Shown: positions 1-9,124, counted from the stretch's first letter. The stretch: 64,000 bases of DNA from Acidimicrobiia bacterium (GCA_029863625.1 JAOTUY010000001.1:1-64000), one strand, 5' to 3'. A program made the numbers and translations. Notes: a model not told the origin generated them from the sequence alone.

Positions 1-101
1 CCTTCGCACCAACCCCCCCCCCAGCAACAGCAGCCGACCGCCCCGGTGCCGCAACATCGGATCGCTGCCTCGGGTCTGCGACTCGAAATCATGGCAGTCG
101 G

Positions 102-473
102 CTACGCCGTAACCTCGGAGTTGTGGTGGAGGAGGCATTGCCAGCGCTCGGCGCGGCGGATCCAGACACCGGTGAATCGCAACTCGAGCGGCTTTGGATC
201 GGGTTCATGCAAGACCTGGTACCCGCCGAAGACCACGGCTATGTCACCGTAGCGGCGGACTTCAACGTCGTACGGTCCGACAAAGCTGACAGGATCTGAA
301 AACCCCGATACCCATGCGAGATACTCCTCCTTGCCCCGAAGCAGGCCGTCGTAGTTGGTGTAGCGCCATTCTTCGGCCAGAAGGGACTCGAGTGGGCCGG
401 TACCGGCACGGGTCAAAGCAGAGAACCAGTCTCGGTAGTGCGCACTGAGGGTTTCAGCGAGATCGTCGGGCAT
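102..473 (-). CDS. SnoaL/NTF2-like protein
   Basis: A 123-residue protein with the size and pattern of the SnoaL/DUF4440 (NTF2-like) fold: an N-terminal helix containing YRDWFSAL, a middle LLAEEWRYTNYDG strand region and a C-terminal FTGVWIRRAERWQCLLHH strand. Family members are small cone-shaped barrels that bind or isomerise small hydrophobic ligands, so this may be an enzyme or a binding protein of the neighbouring catabolic genes. The ATG at 473 is preceded by GAGAGGAG about six bases upstream. It is divergent from the SDR gene at 543. Three further SnoaL-like genes lie within the next 16 kb. The exact reaction is unknown. Confidence 0.75.
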   Translation of the reverse strand: MPDDLAETLSAHYRDWFSALTRAGTGPLESLLAEEWRYTNYDGLLRGKEEYLAWVSGFSDPVSFVGPYDVEVRRYGDIAVVFGGYQVLHEPDPKPLELRFTGVWIRRAERWQCLLHHNSEVTA

Positions 474-542
474 GGGTTGCTCCTCTCGGCTCGTCCGATG
501 CTATTCGGTCAGGTAGCGTCCTGGTTGACCCAAGGAGGGATG

Positions 543-1295
543 ATGGGCGAGTTCGACGATCGAGTAGCTCTCGTAACCGGTGGAGCGTCTGGCATCGGCT
601 GGGCCACTTGCCTGGCTTTTGCGGAGCGGGGGGCCCGAGTGGCGGTCGCCGACATCGATGAGCCGGGTGGTCGGACCACGGTGGAGCAGATCGAAGCCCT
701 TGGTGGCGAAGCCAGGTTCTTCGCGGTGGACGTCACCGACGAGATGCAAGTACGGGCGATGGTCGACGAGGTGATCGGCCACTTCGGCGGACTGCACATG
801 GCGTACAACAACGCTGGGGTCGAAGGACAACGGGTGCGACTCCACGAGACCACTACCGACCACTGGCGGAAGGTCATGTCGGTGAATGTGGACGGGATCT
901 TCTTCTGCATGAAATATGAACTGGCTCACATGGTCGAGCATGGAGGAGGCTCCATCGTCAACGCTTCTTCGACTTTCGGACTGGCGGGCGGCGCCGGGGG
1001 TCCATATCCGGCGAGTAAACATGCCGTGGTCGGTCTCACGAAGAGCGTTGCGCTCGACTACGCCGAAGACGGCATCAGGGCAAATTCCGTGCATCCGGGA
1101 GCTATTGAAACCCCGATGATCGAGCGGTTGCGAATTGATCCGGTTCTCGGTGAGGCGCTGGCGGGCATGCATCCGATGGGGCGGATGGGTCTGCCCGAGG
1201 AGGTTGCCGAAGCCGTGGTGTGGCTGTGTTCCGACGCGGCCTCGTTCGTGACCGGGCACACGATGGTCATCGATGGAGGCAACCTGGCGCGCTGA
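543..1295 (+). CDS. Short-chain dehydrogenase/reductase
   Basis: A classical SDR of 250 residues. The NAD(P)-binding motif TGGASGIG sits about 10 residues from the N terminus, NNAG is in the middle, and the catalytic Ser and the YPASK motif (Tyr and Lys) follow. The C terminus TGHTMVIDGGNL is typical of FabG-like oxidoreductases. It should interconvert a secondary alcohol and a ketone in the cytoplasm. I chose the second of two adjacent ATGs because AGGAGG lies four bases upstream. The open frame reaches 438, but that extension overlaps the divergent gene and does not look like an SDR. The substrate is probably an intermediate of the local catabolic cluster (inference). Confidence 0.88.
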   Translation: MGEFDDRVALVTGGASGIGWATCLAFAERGARVAVADIDEPGGRTTVEQIEALGGEARFFAVDVTDEMQVRAMVDEVIGHFGGLHMAYNNAGVEGQRVRLHETTTDHWRKVMSVNVDGIFFCMKYELAHMVEHGGGSIVNASSTFGLAGGAGGPYPASKHAVVGLTKSVALDYAEDGIRANSVHPGAIETPMIERLRIDPVLGEALAGMHPMGRMGLPEEVAEAVVWLCSDAASFVTGHTMVIDGGNLAR

Positions 1296-1298
1296 ACC

Positions 1299-2072
1299 TC
1301 AGAATCGGGGCAGCTGCCACCCGCCGTCGATCGGGATCGTGATTCCGGTGACGCCGGCGAACAGCGGACCACACAACTCGGCCACGACCGCAGCCACCTC
1401 CCTCCGAGTGACCAACCTCCCGAGGGGAGTGTGATCGATTGCTCGTTCGACGAAGCTGGGATCGAACTCGGCGACGTCTTCGGCGCTCTCGGCGATCTGC
1501 CCGGGGGTGATTGCGTTGACATTGATCTCAGGACCCAACTCGACCGCCAGGCTCTCGGTGAGGGTGAGGAGTGATGCCTTGGCCAGTGTGTAGATCGAGT
1601 GATTGCGGAGATAGGCCGACGCTGCCGACACGTTGATAATGCGTCCCCACCTCAGCTTGCGCATCCCGGGCGCTGCCTCCTTTGCGGCGACGTAGGCAGT
1701 CTTGACGTTGGCGGTCCAGATGCGATCCCACTCTCCCTCCGGCATCTCGGCGAACGGCGTCATGGCGAAGGGCCCGTAGTTGTTGACCAGCACCTGGATT
1801 TCCCGGCCGCCCAGCTGCCGGCTGGTATCGCGCAACAATGAGCGCATACCCGCCGGTGTGCTAGCGTCGCCCTGCACTGCCAGATGTGTCCCCCGGACCG
1901 TCGACAGCGAGTCGATCAACCTTTCAGCCAAGACGGCTGAAGTGTGGTAGTTGACCGCGACGACGGCGCCGCGCTCCGCGAGAGCGATCGCTATGGCGGC
2001 TCCCAGGTTCCGTGACCCAGCAGTGACCAGGGCAACCTTCCCGTCCAGGTACCGCTCCGCTGTCGCACTCAC
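1299..2072 (-). CDS. Short-chain dehydrogenase/reductase (FabG-like)
   Basis: A 257-residue SDR, last gene of the long minus-strand operon that starts near 9113. The cofactor loop reads TAGSRNLG in place of the usual TGxxxGxG, NNYG replaces NNAG, and YTLAK carries the catalytic Tyr and Lys. The C terminus ends GITIPIDGGWQLPRF. It is clearly paralogous to the SDR at 7306-8064, which shares SRNLG, NYHTSA, the SAxSAYxRNxSIY block and the terminal LPRF. Convergent with the SDR at 543; only three bases separate the two ends. Likely a 3-oxoacyl-type or sugar/acid reductase. The non-standard glycine loop means cofactor choice is uncertain. Confidence 0.87.
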   Translation of the reverse strand: MSATAERYLDGKVALVTAGSRNLGAAIAIALAERGAVVAVNYHTSAVLAERLIDSLSTVRGTHLAVQGDASTPAGMRSLLRDTSRQLGGREIQVLVNNYGPFAMTPFAEMPEGEWDRIWTANVKTAYVAAKEAAPGMRKLRWGRIINVSAASAYLRNHSIYTLAKASLLTLTESLAVELGPEINVNAITPGQIAESAEDVAEFDPSFVERAIDHTPLGRLVTRREVAAVVAELCGPLFAGVTGITIPIDGGWQLPRF

Positions 2073-2081
2073 AGCGTCGAC

Positions 2082-3146
2082 CTATCCCATCCGCTCCTCG
2101 ATTGGCAAGAAGCCCTCACGGAACTCGAGGACCTCGAGGGATTTCGAGAAGAGATCAAAGGCTTCGGGGGTTCGGAACGCCGGGTCAGCTGCCATCCCCA
2201 GGTAGGCGATTTCCATCCCCTTCGTGATGTCGGCGTTCGTCATCGGGATGCCGTCGCCGTCTACTGCGCAGATCAGATCAGGGACGGTAGCCACCACCTT
2301 GCCGTCCCGGCTGGCGACCATGTTCTCGTTCTGGAACGAAACCTTGAGAGGCAACTCTCCGACAACTTCGATGGAGCCGAAATCAAACCCTCCCCTCGTT
2401 TCGGATCGGACGGAAGCGACCGTTCCCCGCCCGAGCAAATATCCGTCGAAGCGAGCAACCAACGAATCAGCGACGTCGCCGCCCTCTTGTTGTGTTTGGC
2501 GGATGGCCGCGCCGATGCTCTCGCAGAGGGTGGTGGTGTCTCTGATGATGTGTCGTTTCATATCGGCTCCCCGCATGGCGTAGCAGGCGATCGCCGCCAC
2601 CCCACCCAGCTCGGAGGCGATGGCCCGGGCGACCCGCTCCATGTCATAAGGGTGCTCCGTGCGCAACACGGCGGTGATGTGCTCTTCATTGGCCAGCCCG
2701 AGCGGTGAGATGGGAATCCCGGCCAGGTGAAAGGTCGTCATGTCGATCTGCGGCACAGCCCGTCCGACCGGATCTCCGTCGACGACCGGAATGCCCTTTT
2801 GGATGGCCACCTGCATGGGTGTGAGGCTGTTGCCGGCTCCCGTTTCGAAAGGAATGACAAAGGCCGGTTCGAAACCGAGCGCCTCGGCCAGTGCTTCCAT
2901 CGCCCATGTCGGCGAGAAGGTGCGGGGGTTGCTCTTGGAAGCGACTGGAGAACCCATCCCGGCGATGACCGCCCCCCATGCGTCATCGTCGATCTCGTCG
3001 GCTTTGGCAAGTTCGACGCTGGTCCCGAACTGAAGAATACGGTCGACCAGCTTGCTCCCCTCGCGAACGGATCCACCTCCTCCTGCCCCGAGCAGACCTC
3101 CTCCAACTGAGATATCCAGCATCTGTTCTCGGCCAATGGTCCTCAT
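2082..3146 (-). CDS. DUF917 family protein
   Basis: A 354-residue protein matching DUF917 (the S-methyl thiohydantoin desulfurase/hydantoinase-associated family). It has the N-terminal GGGLLGAGGGGS glycine tract, then ETGAGNSL and VDGDPVGRAVPQ. Family members are usually found beside hydantoinase or amino-acid catabolic genes, and their chemistry is poorly defined. Here it overlaps the molybdenum-hydroxylase large subunit by four bases (ATGA), implying translational coupling. The combination with a CO-dehydrogenase-type hydroxylase suggests successive steps on one heterocyclic or N-containing substrate (inference). Cytoplasmic, with no signal peptide. Confidence 0.82.
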   Translation of the reverse strand: MRTIGREQMLDISVGGGLLGAGGGGSVREGSKLVDRILQFGTSVELAKADEIDDDAWGAVIAGMGSPVASKSNPRTFSPTWAMEALAEALGFEPAFVIPFETGAGNSLTPMQVAIQKGIPVVDGDPVGRAVPQIDMTTFHLAGIPISPLGLANEEHITAVLRTEHPYDMERVARAIASELGGVAAIACYAMRGADMKRHIIRDTTTLCESIGAAIRQTQQEGGDVADSLVARFDGYLLGRGTVASVRSETRGGFDFGSIEVVGELPLKVSFQNENMVASRDGKVVATVPDLICAVDGDGIPMTNADITKGMEIAYLGMAADPAFRTPEAFDLFSKSLEVLEFREGFLPIEERMG

Positions 3147-5452
3147 TCCTCTTCTCCTCTGATCTGATCTTGGGCTCCGTCCAAGGCCTCGAGCACGTCC
3201 TCAGGGGTGATCGGTACCCGGTTGATGCTGCCTCCGGTCGCGTCCGCAATCGCGTTTGCGATTGCCGCCGCGACCGGAACGATCGGAGGCTCGGCCGTGC
3301 CTTTGGCACCGTACGGCCCTGCTTCGTCGGGGTGTTCCAGGAGGGCTGCTTCAACTCGGGGCACGTCAGGGGCAATCGGCATACGGTACGCCTCCAATGA
3401 ACGTTGCCGGTAGCGGCCGTCAGCCCCGACCTCCAGAGTTTCGTAGAGTGCGTGGCCGATTCCTTGAGCGACGCCGCCTTGAATCTGGCCGAGAATGCCC
3501 TGCGGGTTGATAGCCCGTCCCACTTCCTGTGCAACAAGGTAACGCAAGACGGTCACCTGTCCTGTATGGGGATCGACTTCTACTTCGGCGACATGTACGT
3601 GGTAGGTAGGGGTCGGGAAGGTTGGGAACAGCATTCCGGTGGCTGATTCGGGATCATACTTTGGGATGGGTGTGGCGTAGGAACCCGTCGCGGCCAATGG
3701 ACCGCGTCGAAACATCGCACCCTTGGCGAGGTCGGCGAGGCTCAGGCGGCGGTGAGGTCTACCTTTGACGCGGACCATGCCGTCGGTGATTTCGATGTCT
3801 TCCGTCGACTCCTCGAGAAGTTGTGCGCCCGCCTCGACGATCTGACGCCGCAAGTCGGCGCCTGCTTCTCGTACCGCTCTTCCGACGATGTGGGTAGTGC
3901 GGCTGCCCTGTGAACCAGCGTCAAAACCTTGCCCATCAGTATCGGGCATGGTGAGAATCACATCACTCGGATCCACCCCAAGTTCGTCGGCGGCGATCTG
4001 TCGCACCCCCATTGCCACCGCGCCCGATCCGTTCTCAGTAGCTGCAGTGATGACCCCCAAGGTGCCGTCCTCGTTCAGCTTTAGGGTCACTTGTCCGGGG
4101 GCCGGGTTGGTGAGCCACACGGTGGCGGCGATGCCAACGCCACGATTCGGCCCGACACCAAGACTGGCCCAGGGGGCCATTTCTTCGACTGCATCGAATG
4201 CCGTCTCGAGGATTCCGGCATCGGAGAGGACTTGTCCGTTGAGCATGGATTGACCGTCGGTCATCAGGTTGCGCATCCGGAAATCTCGGCGGTCCATCCC
4301 GATGGCTCGTGCCAGATTGTCCGTATGCCGTTCAAGCGCAAAGTAGAGGTAGGTGCCGCTCACACCCCGGAAGGCGCCACTGGGGGCTGTATTCGTGTAT
4401 ACGGCACGTGCCACGACTCGGGTCGGTCCAACCTGATAGACCGAACCTGCTACGAACATGGGGATGCTGATCAAGAACACGGTGTCAGTCGCGTAGGCGC
4501 CGGAGTCCATGTCGCAGAGATACTCGCGAGCGACGATGCGCCCATCCCGGGTAACACCGGAGCGCACTTTGATAACGGCACTCTCTCGAGAATTGCAGGA
4601 GAGCATATCTTCAACACGGTCGTTGACCAGCTTCACCGGAGCGCCTATCAACCGGGCGAATAACCCGGCGTACGGTTCTAGGCTCACATCCAGACGGGCC
4701 CCAAAACCACCGCCGATGTGATGGCCGACCACTCGAATATCCGAAGGACGAACTCCGAGCGCTCGGGCGGTTCGGTCGCGAACATTGAACGGGTACTGAT
4801 GTGAGACGTGGATGGTGTAGCGACCAGATTCGTACACCGCGCTGGCCGATTTTGGTTCGAGGTAAGCCTGGTACTGGCGGCCGGCCTCGAATCGATCCTC
4901 AATGACTAGGTCGGCCAATTCGAACGCTTCATCTACACCACCCGGATCGGAGATCAGCTCGCCGCAAACGTTGCCGTAGCGTCGCCAATCGGGCAATCCG
5001 GGTACCGGAGTAAACGAAGCCCAATCGGTGTGGATGAAACGGGCTCCGTCGGCGAGGGCAGCACCAACGTCGGCGATCGCTGGGACTTCTTCAATGTCGA
5101 CTAGCACTGCGCGGGCTGCTTGTCGGGCATTCTCGAGGGTGTTGGCTACGACGCCGGCCAGGGGTTCACCTTCGTAGCTTATGTATGGGGAGGCGAAGAG
5201 AGGCTGGTCGCTGAGCCCGAGTCCGCTGCGATGGGCTGGCGCCTGGTCGGGTGTGATCACGGCGCGAACTCCGGGCATCGCTGCCGCCGCGGTCGTGTCG
5301 AGGCCGACCACCCGGCCGGCGGCCACCGGCGAACGAACCAGGGAAGCGAACATCGTGCCGGCGATTTCGAAGTCCACACCGTAGACCGCAGTGCCACGCA
5401 CCTTGGGGTCGGCGTCGGGGCGAGGGACACTTCGCCCGACTGAAGGGGTCAT
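3143..5452 (-). CDS. Xanthine dehydrogenase-family molybdopterin-binding subunit (CoxL-like)
   Basis: A 769-residue large subunit of a molybdenum hydroxylase. It starts with VGRSVPRPDADPKVRGTAVY, typical of the a/b hammerhead domain, contains GGGFGAR in the Mo-cofactor region, and ends with GAKGTAEPP, where the catalytic Glu lies. The active-site loop reads GAFRGVSGTY rather than the AYXCSFR loop of true CO dehydrogenase, so this oxidises an aldehyde or N-heterocycle, not CO. It forms an L2M2S2-type complex with the FeS and FAD subunits encoded directly upstream, with four-base overlaps on both sides. Electrons pass from Mo to 2Fe-2S to FAD. The substrate is unknown. Confidence 0.92.
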   Translation of the reverse strand: MTPSVGRSVPRPDADPKVRGTAVYGVDFEIAGTMFASLVRSPVAAGRVVGLDTTAAAAMPGVRAVITPDQAPAHRSGLGLSDQPLFASPYISYEGEPLAGVVANTLENARQAARAVLVDIEEVPAIADVGAALADGARFIHTDWASFTPVPGLPDWRRYGNVCGELISDPGGVDEAFELADLVIEDRFEAGRQYQAYLEPKSASAVYESGRYTIHVSHQYPFNVRDRTARALGVRPSDIRVVGHHIGGGFGARLDVSLEPYAGLFARLIGAPVKLVNDRVEDMLSCNSRESAVIKVRSGVTRDGRIVAREYLCDMDSGAYATDTVFLISIPMFVAGSVYQVGPTRVVARAVYTNTAPSGAFRGVSGTYLYFALERHTDNLARAIGMDRRDFRMRNLMTDGQSMLNGQVLSDAGILETAFDAVEEMAPWASLGVGPNRGVGIAATVWLTNPAPGQVTLKLNEDGTLGVITAATENGSGAVAMGVRQIAADELGVDPSDVILTMPDTDGQGFDAGSQGSRTTHIVGRAVREAGADLRRQIVEAGAQLLEESTEDIEITDGMVRVKGRPHRRLSLADLAKGAMFRRGPLAATGSYATPIPKYDPESATGMLFPTFPTPTYHVHVAEVEVDPHTGQVTVLRYLVAQEVGRAINPQGILGQIQGGVAQGIGHALYETLEVGADGRYRQRSLEAYRMPIAPDVPRVEAALLEHPDEAGPYGAKGTAEPPIVPVAAAIANAIADATGGSINRVPITPEDVLEALDGAQDQIRGEEE

Positions 5453-5913
5453 TGGTCATCTCCCGTCGCGGCTAGGGCTGCATCAACGATGGTGGAGTAC
5501 CCAGTGCATCGGCAAAGGTTGCCGGAAAGCGCGCCGCGGATCTCCGTTTCTTCGGGCCGCGGGTTCTCTTCGAGGAGGGCGGTGAGTGTCATAAGGAATC
5601 CCGGGGTGCAGAATCCACATTGAATGGCGAACCTGTCGACGAAGCTCTGCTGGATTGCAGCGAGCTGGCCGTCGGGACCGGCCAGACTCTCGACGGTGCG
5701 GATTTGGCGCCCGGCAACAACGCCGGCCGGGAGGATGCAGGAATCGACCGGCCGGCCATCAACCAGAACCGTACACGCCCCGCACTCACCCTCGTCACAG
5801 CCCTGCTTGGTGCCGGTTAGCTTCAGCCGTTCGCGCAGCACATGGAGCAGCGGCTCAGCACCATCGACGTCAACGGTGACGTCACGCTGGTTGACATTGA
5901 AGGAGAGCTTCAC
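5449..5913 (-). CDS. (2Fe-2S)-binding subunit of molybdenum hydroxylase (CoxS-like)
   Basis: A 154-residue iron-sulfur subunit. The N-terminal plant-ferredoxin-type cluster motif GCDEGECGACTVL and a distal Cys are followed by the helical domain with CGFCTPG and CRCTGY, which bind the second 2Fe-2S cluster. It carries electrons from the molybdenum site to FAD. I chose the GTG at 5913: it follows AGGAAGGAAGGG, and its GTGA overlaps the stop of the FAD-subunit gene. The longer frame to 5949 would add residues unlike the family. Order M-S-L in one operon is the usual CoxMSL arrangement. Confidence 0.93.
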   Translation of the reverse strand: MKLSFNVNQRDVTVDVDGAEPLLHVLRERLKLTGTKQGCDEGECGACTVLVDGRPVDSCILPAGVVAGRQIRTVESLAGPDGQLAAIQQSFVDRFAIQCGFCTPGFLMTLTALLEENPRPEETEIRGALSGNLCRCTGYSTIVDAALAATGDDQ

Positions 5914-6782
5914 AATCCCTTCCTTCCTGCCCGGGCACGATGCAGGCATGCGCCGATGGCGCGTTCGAGGAGGTGTGGCATTACCCGACCTCGATAATCG
6001 GCCGAGGCCCTGGCATCATCGATCGGAGAGGCGGAAGCCGTCAAGGCTCGGCCTGCTTCGGCTATGACGTCTGGTTCCATGTGGCTGCCTTCGAGGATGA
6101 GTTCGACGGCTGTGGCCCGATACGGATGTGGCGCTACCGAACAGACGGCGACCCGGGCGGAGGTCACTGTGTCGTCCGGATCTACGGTCAAGCGGACCGC
6201 CAGGCCGACTATTGCCACCTCCATGGCACTGCGCCGCCCCACTTTCAGGTAGGTCTCGCCGGTTCCCGGAGAGACGGCATCGGCGCTGATACCGGTGAGC
6301 AGTTCCGTGGATCGGCGGGCCGTGCTTCGTCTGCCAACCAAGAATTCGTCGAGGGGCATATTGCGCCGGTGGCCGGTGCTGGATAGTTCCACGACTGCCC
6401 CGGCGACAAGCAGCGGAGGGACCGTGTCGGCTGCTGGTGATGCGTTGCAGAGGTTGCCGCCGACCGTACCGACCTCCTGAGTCTGCCAACTTCCGACTGT
6501 CTCCGCGGCCTCGGTGAGCGCCGGCATACTCCTGGCGATGCGCGGATCAGTTGCAAGAGTTCGGTGTGAAATCAGCGGGCCGATGGACATACCGTCGTTG
6601 GCAGTGATCTCTCGTAGGGTGTCGAGCCGGCCGATATGAAGGAAAACGGATGGCGTGATCTCCCGCCGCATATGCTGGAGCATCACGTCGGTTCCTCCGG
6701 CCAGCACCTGCGCCTCGTCGCCCAATTCGGTCAGCCAGGCGAGGGCCTCATCGACTGACTCGGCAGAACGAAATTCCATCAT
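5910..6782 (-). CDS. FAD-binding subunit of molybdenum hydroxylase (CoxM-like)
   Basis: A 290-residue FAD_binding_5/CO_deh_flav_C protein. LAGGTDVML is the N-terminal FAD pyrophosphate loop and GGNLCNASPAAD the second FAD motif. The C-terminal domain contains GRRSAMEVAIVGLAV. It accepts electrons from the 2Fe-2S subunit and passes them to a quinone or soluble acceptor. The start at 6782 follows GAAGG with six-base spacing. The open frame continues to 7040, but that extension is Arg/Pro-rich, unlike the family, and runs into the preceding pseudogene. Confidence 0.92.
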   Translation of the reverse strand: MMEFRSAESVDEALAWLTELGDEAQVLAGGTDVMLQHMRREITPSVFLHIGRLDTLREITANDGMSIGPLISHRTLATDPRIARSMPALTEAAETVGSWQTQEVGTVGGNLCNASPAADTVPPLLVAGAVVELSSTGHRRNMPLDEFLVGRRSTARRSTELLTGISADAVSPGTGETYLKVGRRSAMEVAIVGLAVRLTVDPDDTVTSARVAVCSVAPHPYRATAVELILEGSHMEPDVIAEAGRALTASASPIDDARASADYRGRVMPHLLERAIGACLHRARAGRKGL

Positions 6783-6910
6783 TGCTCGCCTTCTTTCACG
6801 TTGCCTCGGTCGCCGGCTGGGTGGCCCTCCAAACAATATAGATCTCGGTAGGCGACGTCGGGTCAGAACCGAGAGAGCATCGACCGTGAGCCGGGGAGAT
6901 CCGGGTCGGC

Positions 6911-7293
6911 CTATACCTCGTAGTGAGCGAAGTGACGGTGCACCATCCGCACGTCGCTGTTCTCGTGGAGCATGGTGATGTGGTCGTGCTGCACCCGAAA
7001 GACGTCGACCCCGTGGTCCGCCCATGGCAGACCGTCCCACGTGCGGGCGGTCTCGGACCAGGTCACAGCAGCCCGTTCCCCGTCGATCAGCGTCCGTTCG
7101 ATACGAAAGTCCAGCTCATCGAGCAAACCTGCTGGTAAATGCGACAAAAGCTCGGTCTCGGCCGATGCCCTGTGCGTCGACCTGACCAAGGAAGCACCAC
7201 GACGTCGTCGGACATCAGATCCAACATCGCGTCGCTGTCGCCGGCCATGAAGGCCTCATACAGGGCGTCGATCACGGTTCGGGTTGTTTCCAC
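6911..7293 (-). pseudogene. Frameshifted SnoaL/NTF2-like gene
   Basis: Two overlapping frames together encode one SnoaL-like protein. The frame from 7293 gives METTRTVIDALYEAFMAGD and LMSDDVVVLPW; the frame ending at 6911 gives LLDELDFRIERTLIDGE, WADHGVDVFRV and TMLHENSDV. Both parts align in order with the intact paralogue at 14652-15047 (LYKAYFAGDPEGML, LIDLDFRIRRFIVDGE, GVDVFRV, LHENNNV). A single indel between about 7130 and 7200 breaks the frame. The total of 383 bases is not a multiple of three. The gene sits inside the Mo-hydroxylase/SDR operon. This is either a real decaying gene or an assembly or sequencing error. Confidence 0.8.
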
Positions 7294-7305
7294 GCCTCGC
7301 CCTCC

Positions 7306-8064
7306 TCAGAAACGGGGGAGACGAAGCCCGCCATCGACGGGGATGGTGACTCCGGTGATCATGTCGAAGGCGGGAGTACACAGCAGGTAGACGAGCTCGG
7401 CCACCTCGGCGCGGGTGACCAGCCGTCCGGCGGGCGTGCGGGCCGTCACTTTCTCTGCCCATTCGGTCGAGAATTCGCCCAGATCGTCGAGACTCTCGAG
7501 AATCTGCCCGGGAGCAACCGCGTTCACGGTGACCTCGGGAGCCAGCTCAAGCGCCAGCTGCTCGGTGAGAGTCACGATTGCAGACTTGGCGAGGCCGTAG
7601 ATCGACCGATTTCTCACATAGGCCGAAACAGCGGAGATGTTGATGACACGGCCCCACCCGGCGGCTCGCATTCCCGGCACCACCTCCCGGACGGCCAGAT
7701 AGACAGCCTTGACGTTGGCGTCCCAGACGGTGTCCCACTCGGTTTCGCTCATCTCGACGAACGGGGTCATCCCAAACGGGCCAGCGTTGTTGACCAGGAT
7801 GTCGATGGTGCCTCCCAGGCCGTCGGTCGCGGCGGCCAGCGCGTCGGTCACTTCGCTCTGCCTAGTCATGTCGGCCCCAACCGCGATATGTGGCCGACCC
7901 GACTCTGCCTCCAGGCGGGTAACGAGTTCCTGCGCGGCGGATGCGGAGGTGTGATAGTTGACCGCAACGGACAGACCGCCCCGGGCGAGGCGCTCGGCGA
8001 TAACCCCGCCGAGGTTCCGGGACCCACCCGTCACCAATACCCGTTTCCCGATCAGGCCGTTCAC
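7306..8064 (-). CDS. Short-chain dehydrogenase/reductase (FabG-like)
   Basis: A 252-residue SDR. The cofactor loop is VTGGSRNLGG, NNAG is intact, and SAVSAYVRNRSIYGLAK carries the catalytic Ser-Tyr-Lys. The C terminus is GVTIPVDGGLRLPRF. It is the closest relative in the window of the SDR at 1299-2072, so the operon begins and ends with sister SDRs that may act on related substrates. The GTG at 8064 is preceded by GGGGAGG with four-base spacing and gives the normal family N terminus (NGLIGKRVLVTGG). The longer frame to 8100 is not needed. Confidence 0.88.
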   Translation of the reverse strand: MNGLIGKRVLVTGGSRNLGGVIAERLARGGLSVAVNYHTSASAAQELVTRLEAESGRPHIAVGADMTRQSEVTDALAAATDGLGGTIDILVNNAGPFGMTPFVEMSETEWDTVWDANVKAVYLAVREVVPGMRAAGWGRVINISAVSAYVRNRSIYGLAKSAIVTLTEQLALELAPEVTVNAVAPGQILESLDDLGEFSTEWAEKVTARTPAGRLVTRAEVAELVYLLCTPAFDMITGVTIPVDGGLRLPRF

Positions 8065-8144
8065 CAAGCCTCCCCGTCGTCGCGGGAGTGAATCTATCAA
8101 TTTGAGAGTGAGGGTGAGACGCGAACTCTTGGTATGCGGCGCCC

Positions 8145-9113
8145 TCAGACCATGAGTGTCTTCCAGGGTCCCAGTCCTAGATACGCGCGAAGGTTCTGCT
8201 CGAACAGCGCCACCAGACGGTCCACCAATCGGTCTGACGACCAGGCGGAATGGGGGGTCATCACCACGGTGGGGATATCCCAGAGCGGTGACGTGGCGGG
8301 CAGTGGCTCGACTTCGAACACATCGAGACCCGCCCCGCGCAGGGTCCCGTCTGTGAGCGCGTCGATGAGAGCGGTTTCATCGACCACAGGACCCCGACCG
8401 ACGTTGACCAGCCATCCGTCGCGAAGCGCGGCCAGCTCGCTCCTACCTACTAACCCTATGGTCTCCGCTGAGTGGGGAAGAGCGACGACCACGGCATCGG
8501 CCTGTTGGCACACATCGATGGTTCTCTCAGGACCGAGGGCTCGCTCGGCCACTCCGACGTACAGCTCCGGGCGACGCTTGGTCCCGATGACCCGCATTCC
8601 CAGTCCTACAGCCCGCCGGGCAATTTCTTCTCCGATAGCTCCCAATCCCAAGATTCCGAGAGTCCGACCTTCTACCTCGAAAGCCGGTTGCACCGACCAT
8701 CGCCGGTCGGGTATGTCATGCATCGGCGGCCCCAGCCCGCGCACGACGGCCAACAGGAGGGCGATCGCATGCTCGGCCACCGCGGGCGCATGGGCTCCCC
8801 GGGCGGAGGAGAGACGGACGTCTCGGGCGCGGAAGGCCTCGAGTGGGAACTGATCCATTCCCGCGGACACCGCCTGAACCCACCGGAGCCCACCGGCGAG
8901 AAACCGGTCCTCCCACACAAAGGTGATCAGGATCTCAGCTCCCGCCTCGAGGGCGGCCACGACTCCATCGCTATCTTCGGGGGCCTCAACCCGGATCCCG
9001 TCGATGCGACGCAGCGCTTCGATTGTCCCCGGTCCGTGCACGGGGTGTAGCACGGCTTTATGGTATGCGGCTTCGGCGTCCATCTCTCCGTACACTACGG
9101 CGATCGGCAACAC
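8145..9113 (-). CDS. D-2-hydroxyacid dehydrogenase family protein
   Basis: A 322-residue member of the D-isomer-specific 2-hydroxyacid dehydrogenase family. The Rossmann motif LGILGLGAIGEEIA is preceded by the hinge region. The catalytic triad is visible as Arg in VNVGRGPVV, Glu in DVFEVEPLP and His in MTPHSAW. It reduces a 2-oxo acid or oxidises a 2-hydroxy acid with NAD(P). First gene of the minus-strand operon with SDR and Mo hydroxylase. The GTG start at 9113 is only 11 bases from the divergent DUF1177 start at 9125, so the exact start (GTG or the next TTG) is uncertain. Confidence 0.88.
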   Translation of the reverse strand: MLPIAVVYGEMDAEAAYHKAVLHPVHGPGTIEALRRIDGIRVEAPEDSDGVVAALEAGAEILITFVWEDRFLAGGLRWVQAVSAGMDQFPLEAFRARDVRLSSARGAHAPAVAEHAIALLLAVVRGLGPPMHDIPDRRWSVQPAFEVEGRTLGILGLGAIGEEIARRAVGLGMRVIGTKRRPELYVGVAERALGPERTIDVCQQADAVVVALPHSAETIGLVGRSELAALRDGWLVNVGRGPVVDETALIDALTDGTLRGAGLDVFEVEPLPATSPLWDIPTVVMTPHSAWSSDRLVDRLVALFEQNLRAYLGLGPWKTLMV

Positions 9114-9124
9114 AGGGACCCCAC

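Noticed and set aside
1..101. C-rich start of the window with a run of eleven C
   Set aside because: No gene or signal can be supported; probably the end of a neighbouring feature outside the window.
6782..7040. N-terminal extension of the FAD subunit frame
   Set aside because: Arg/Pro-rich, not FAD-subunit-like, and it overlaps the SnoaL pseudogene; the ATG at 6782 has a ribosome site.
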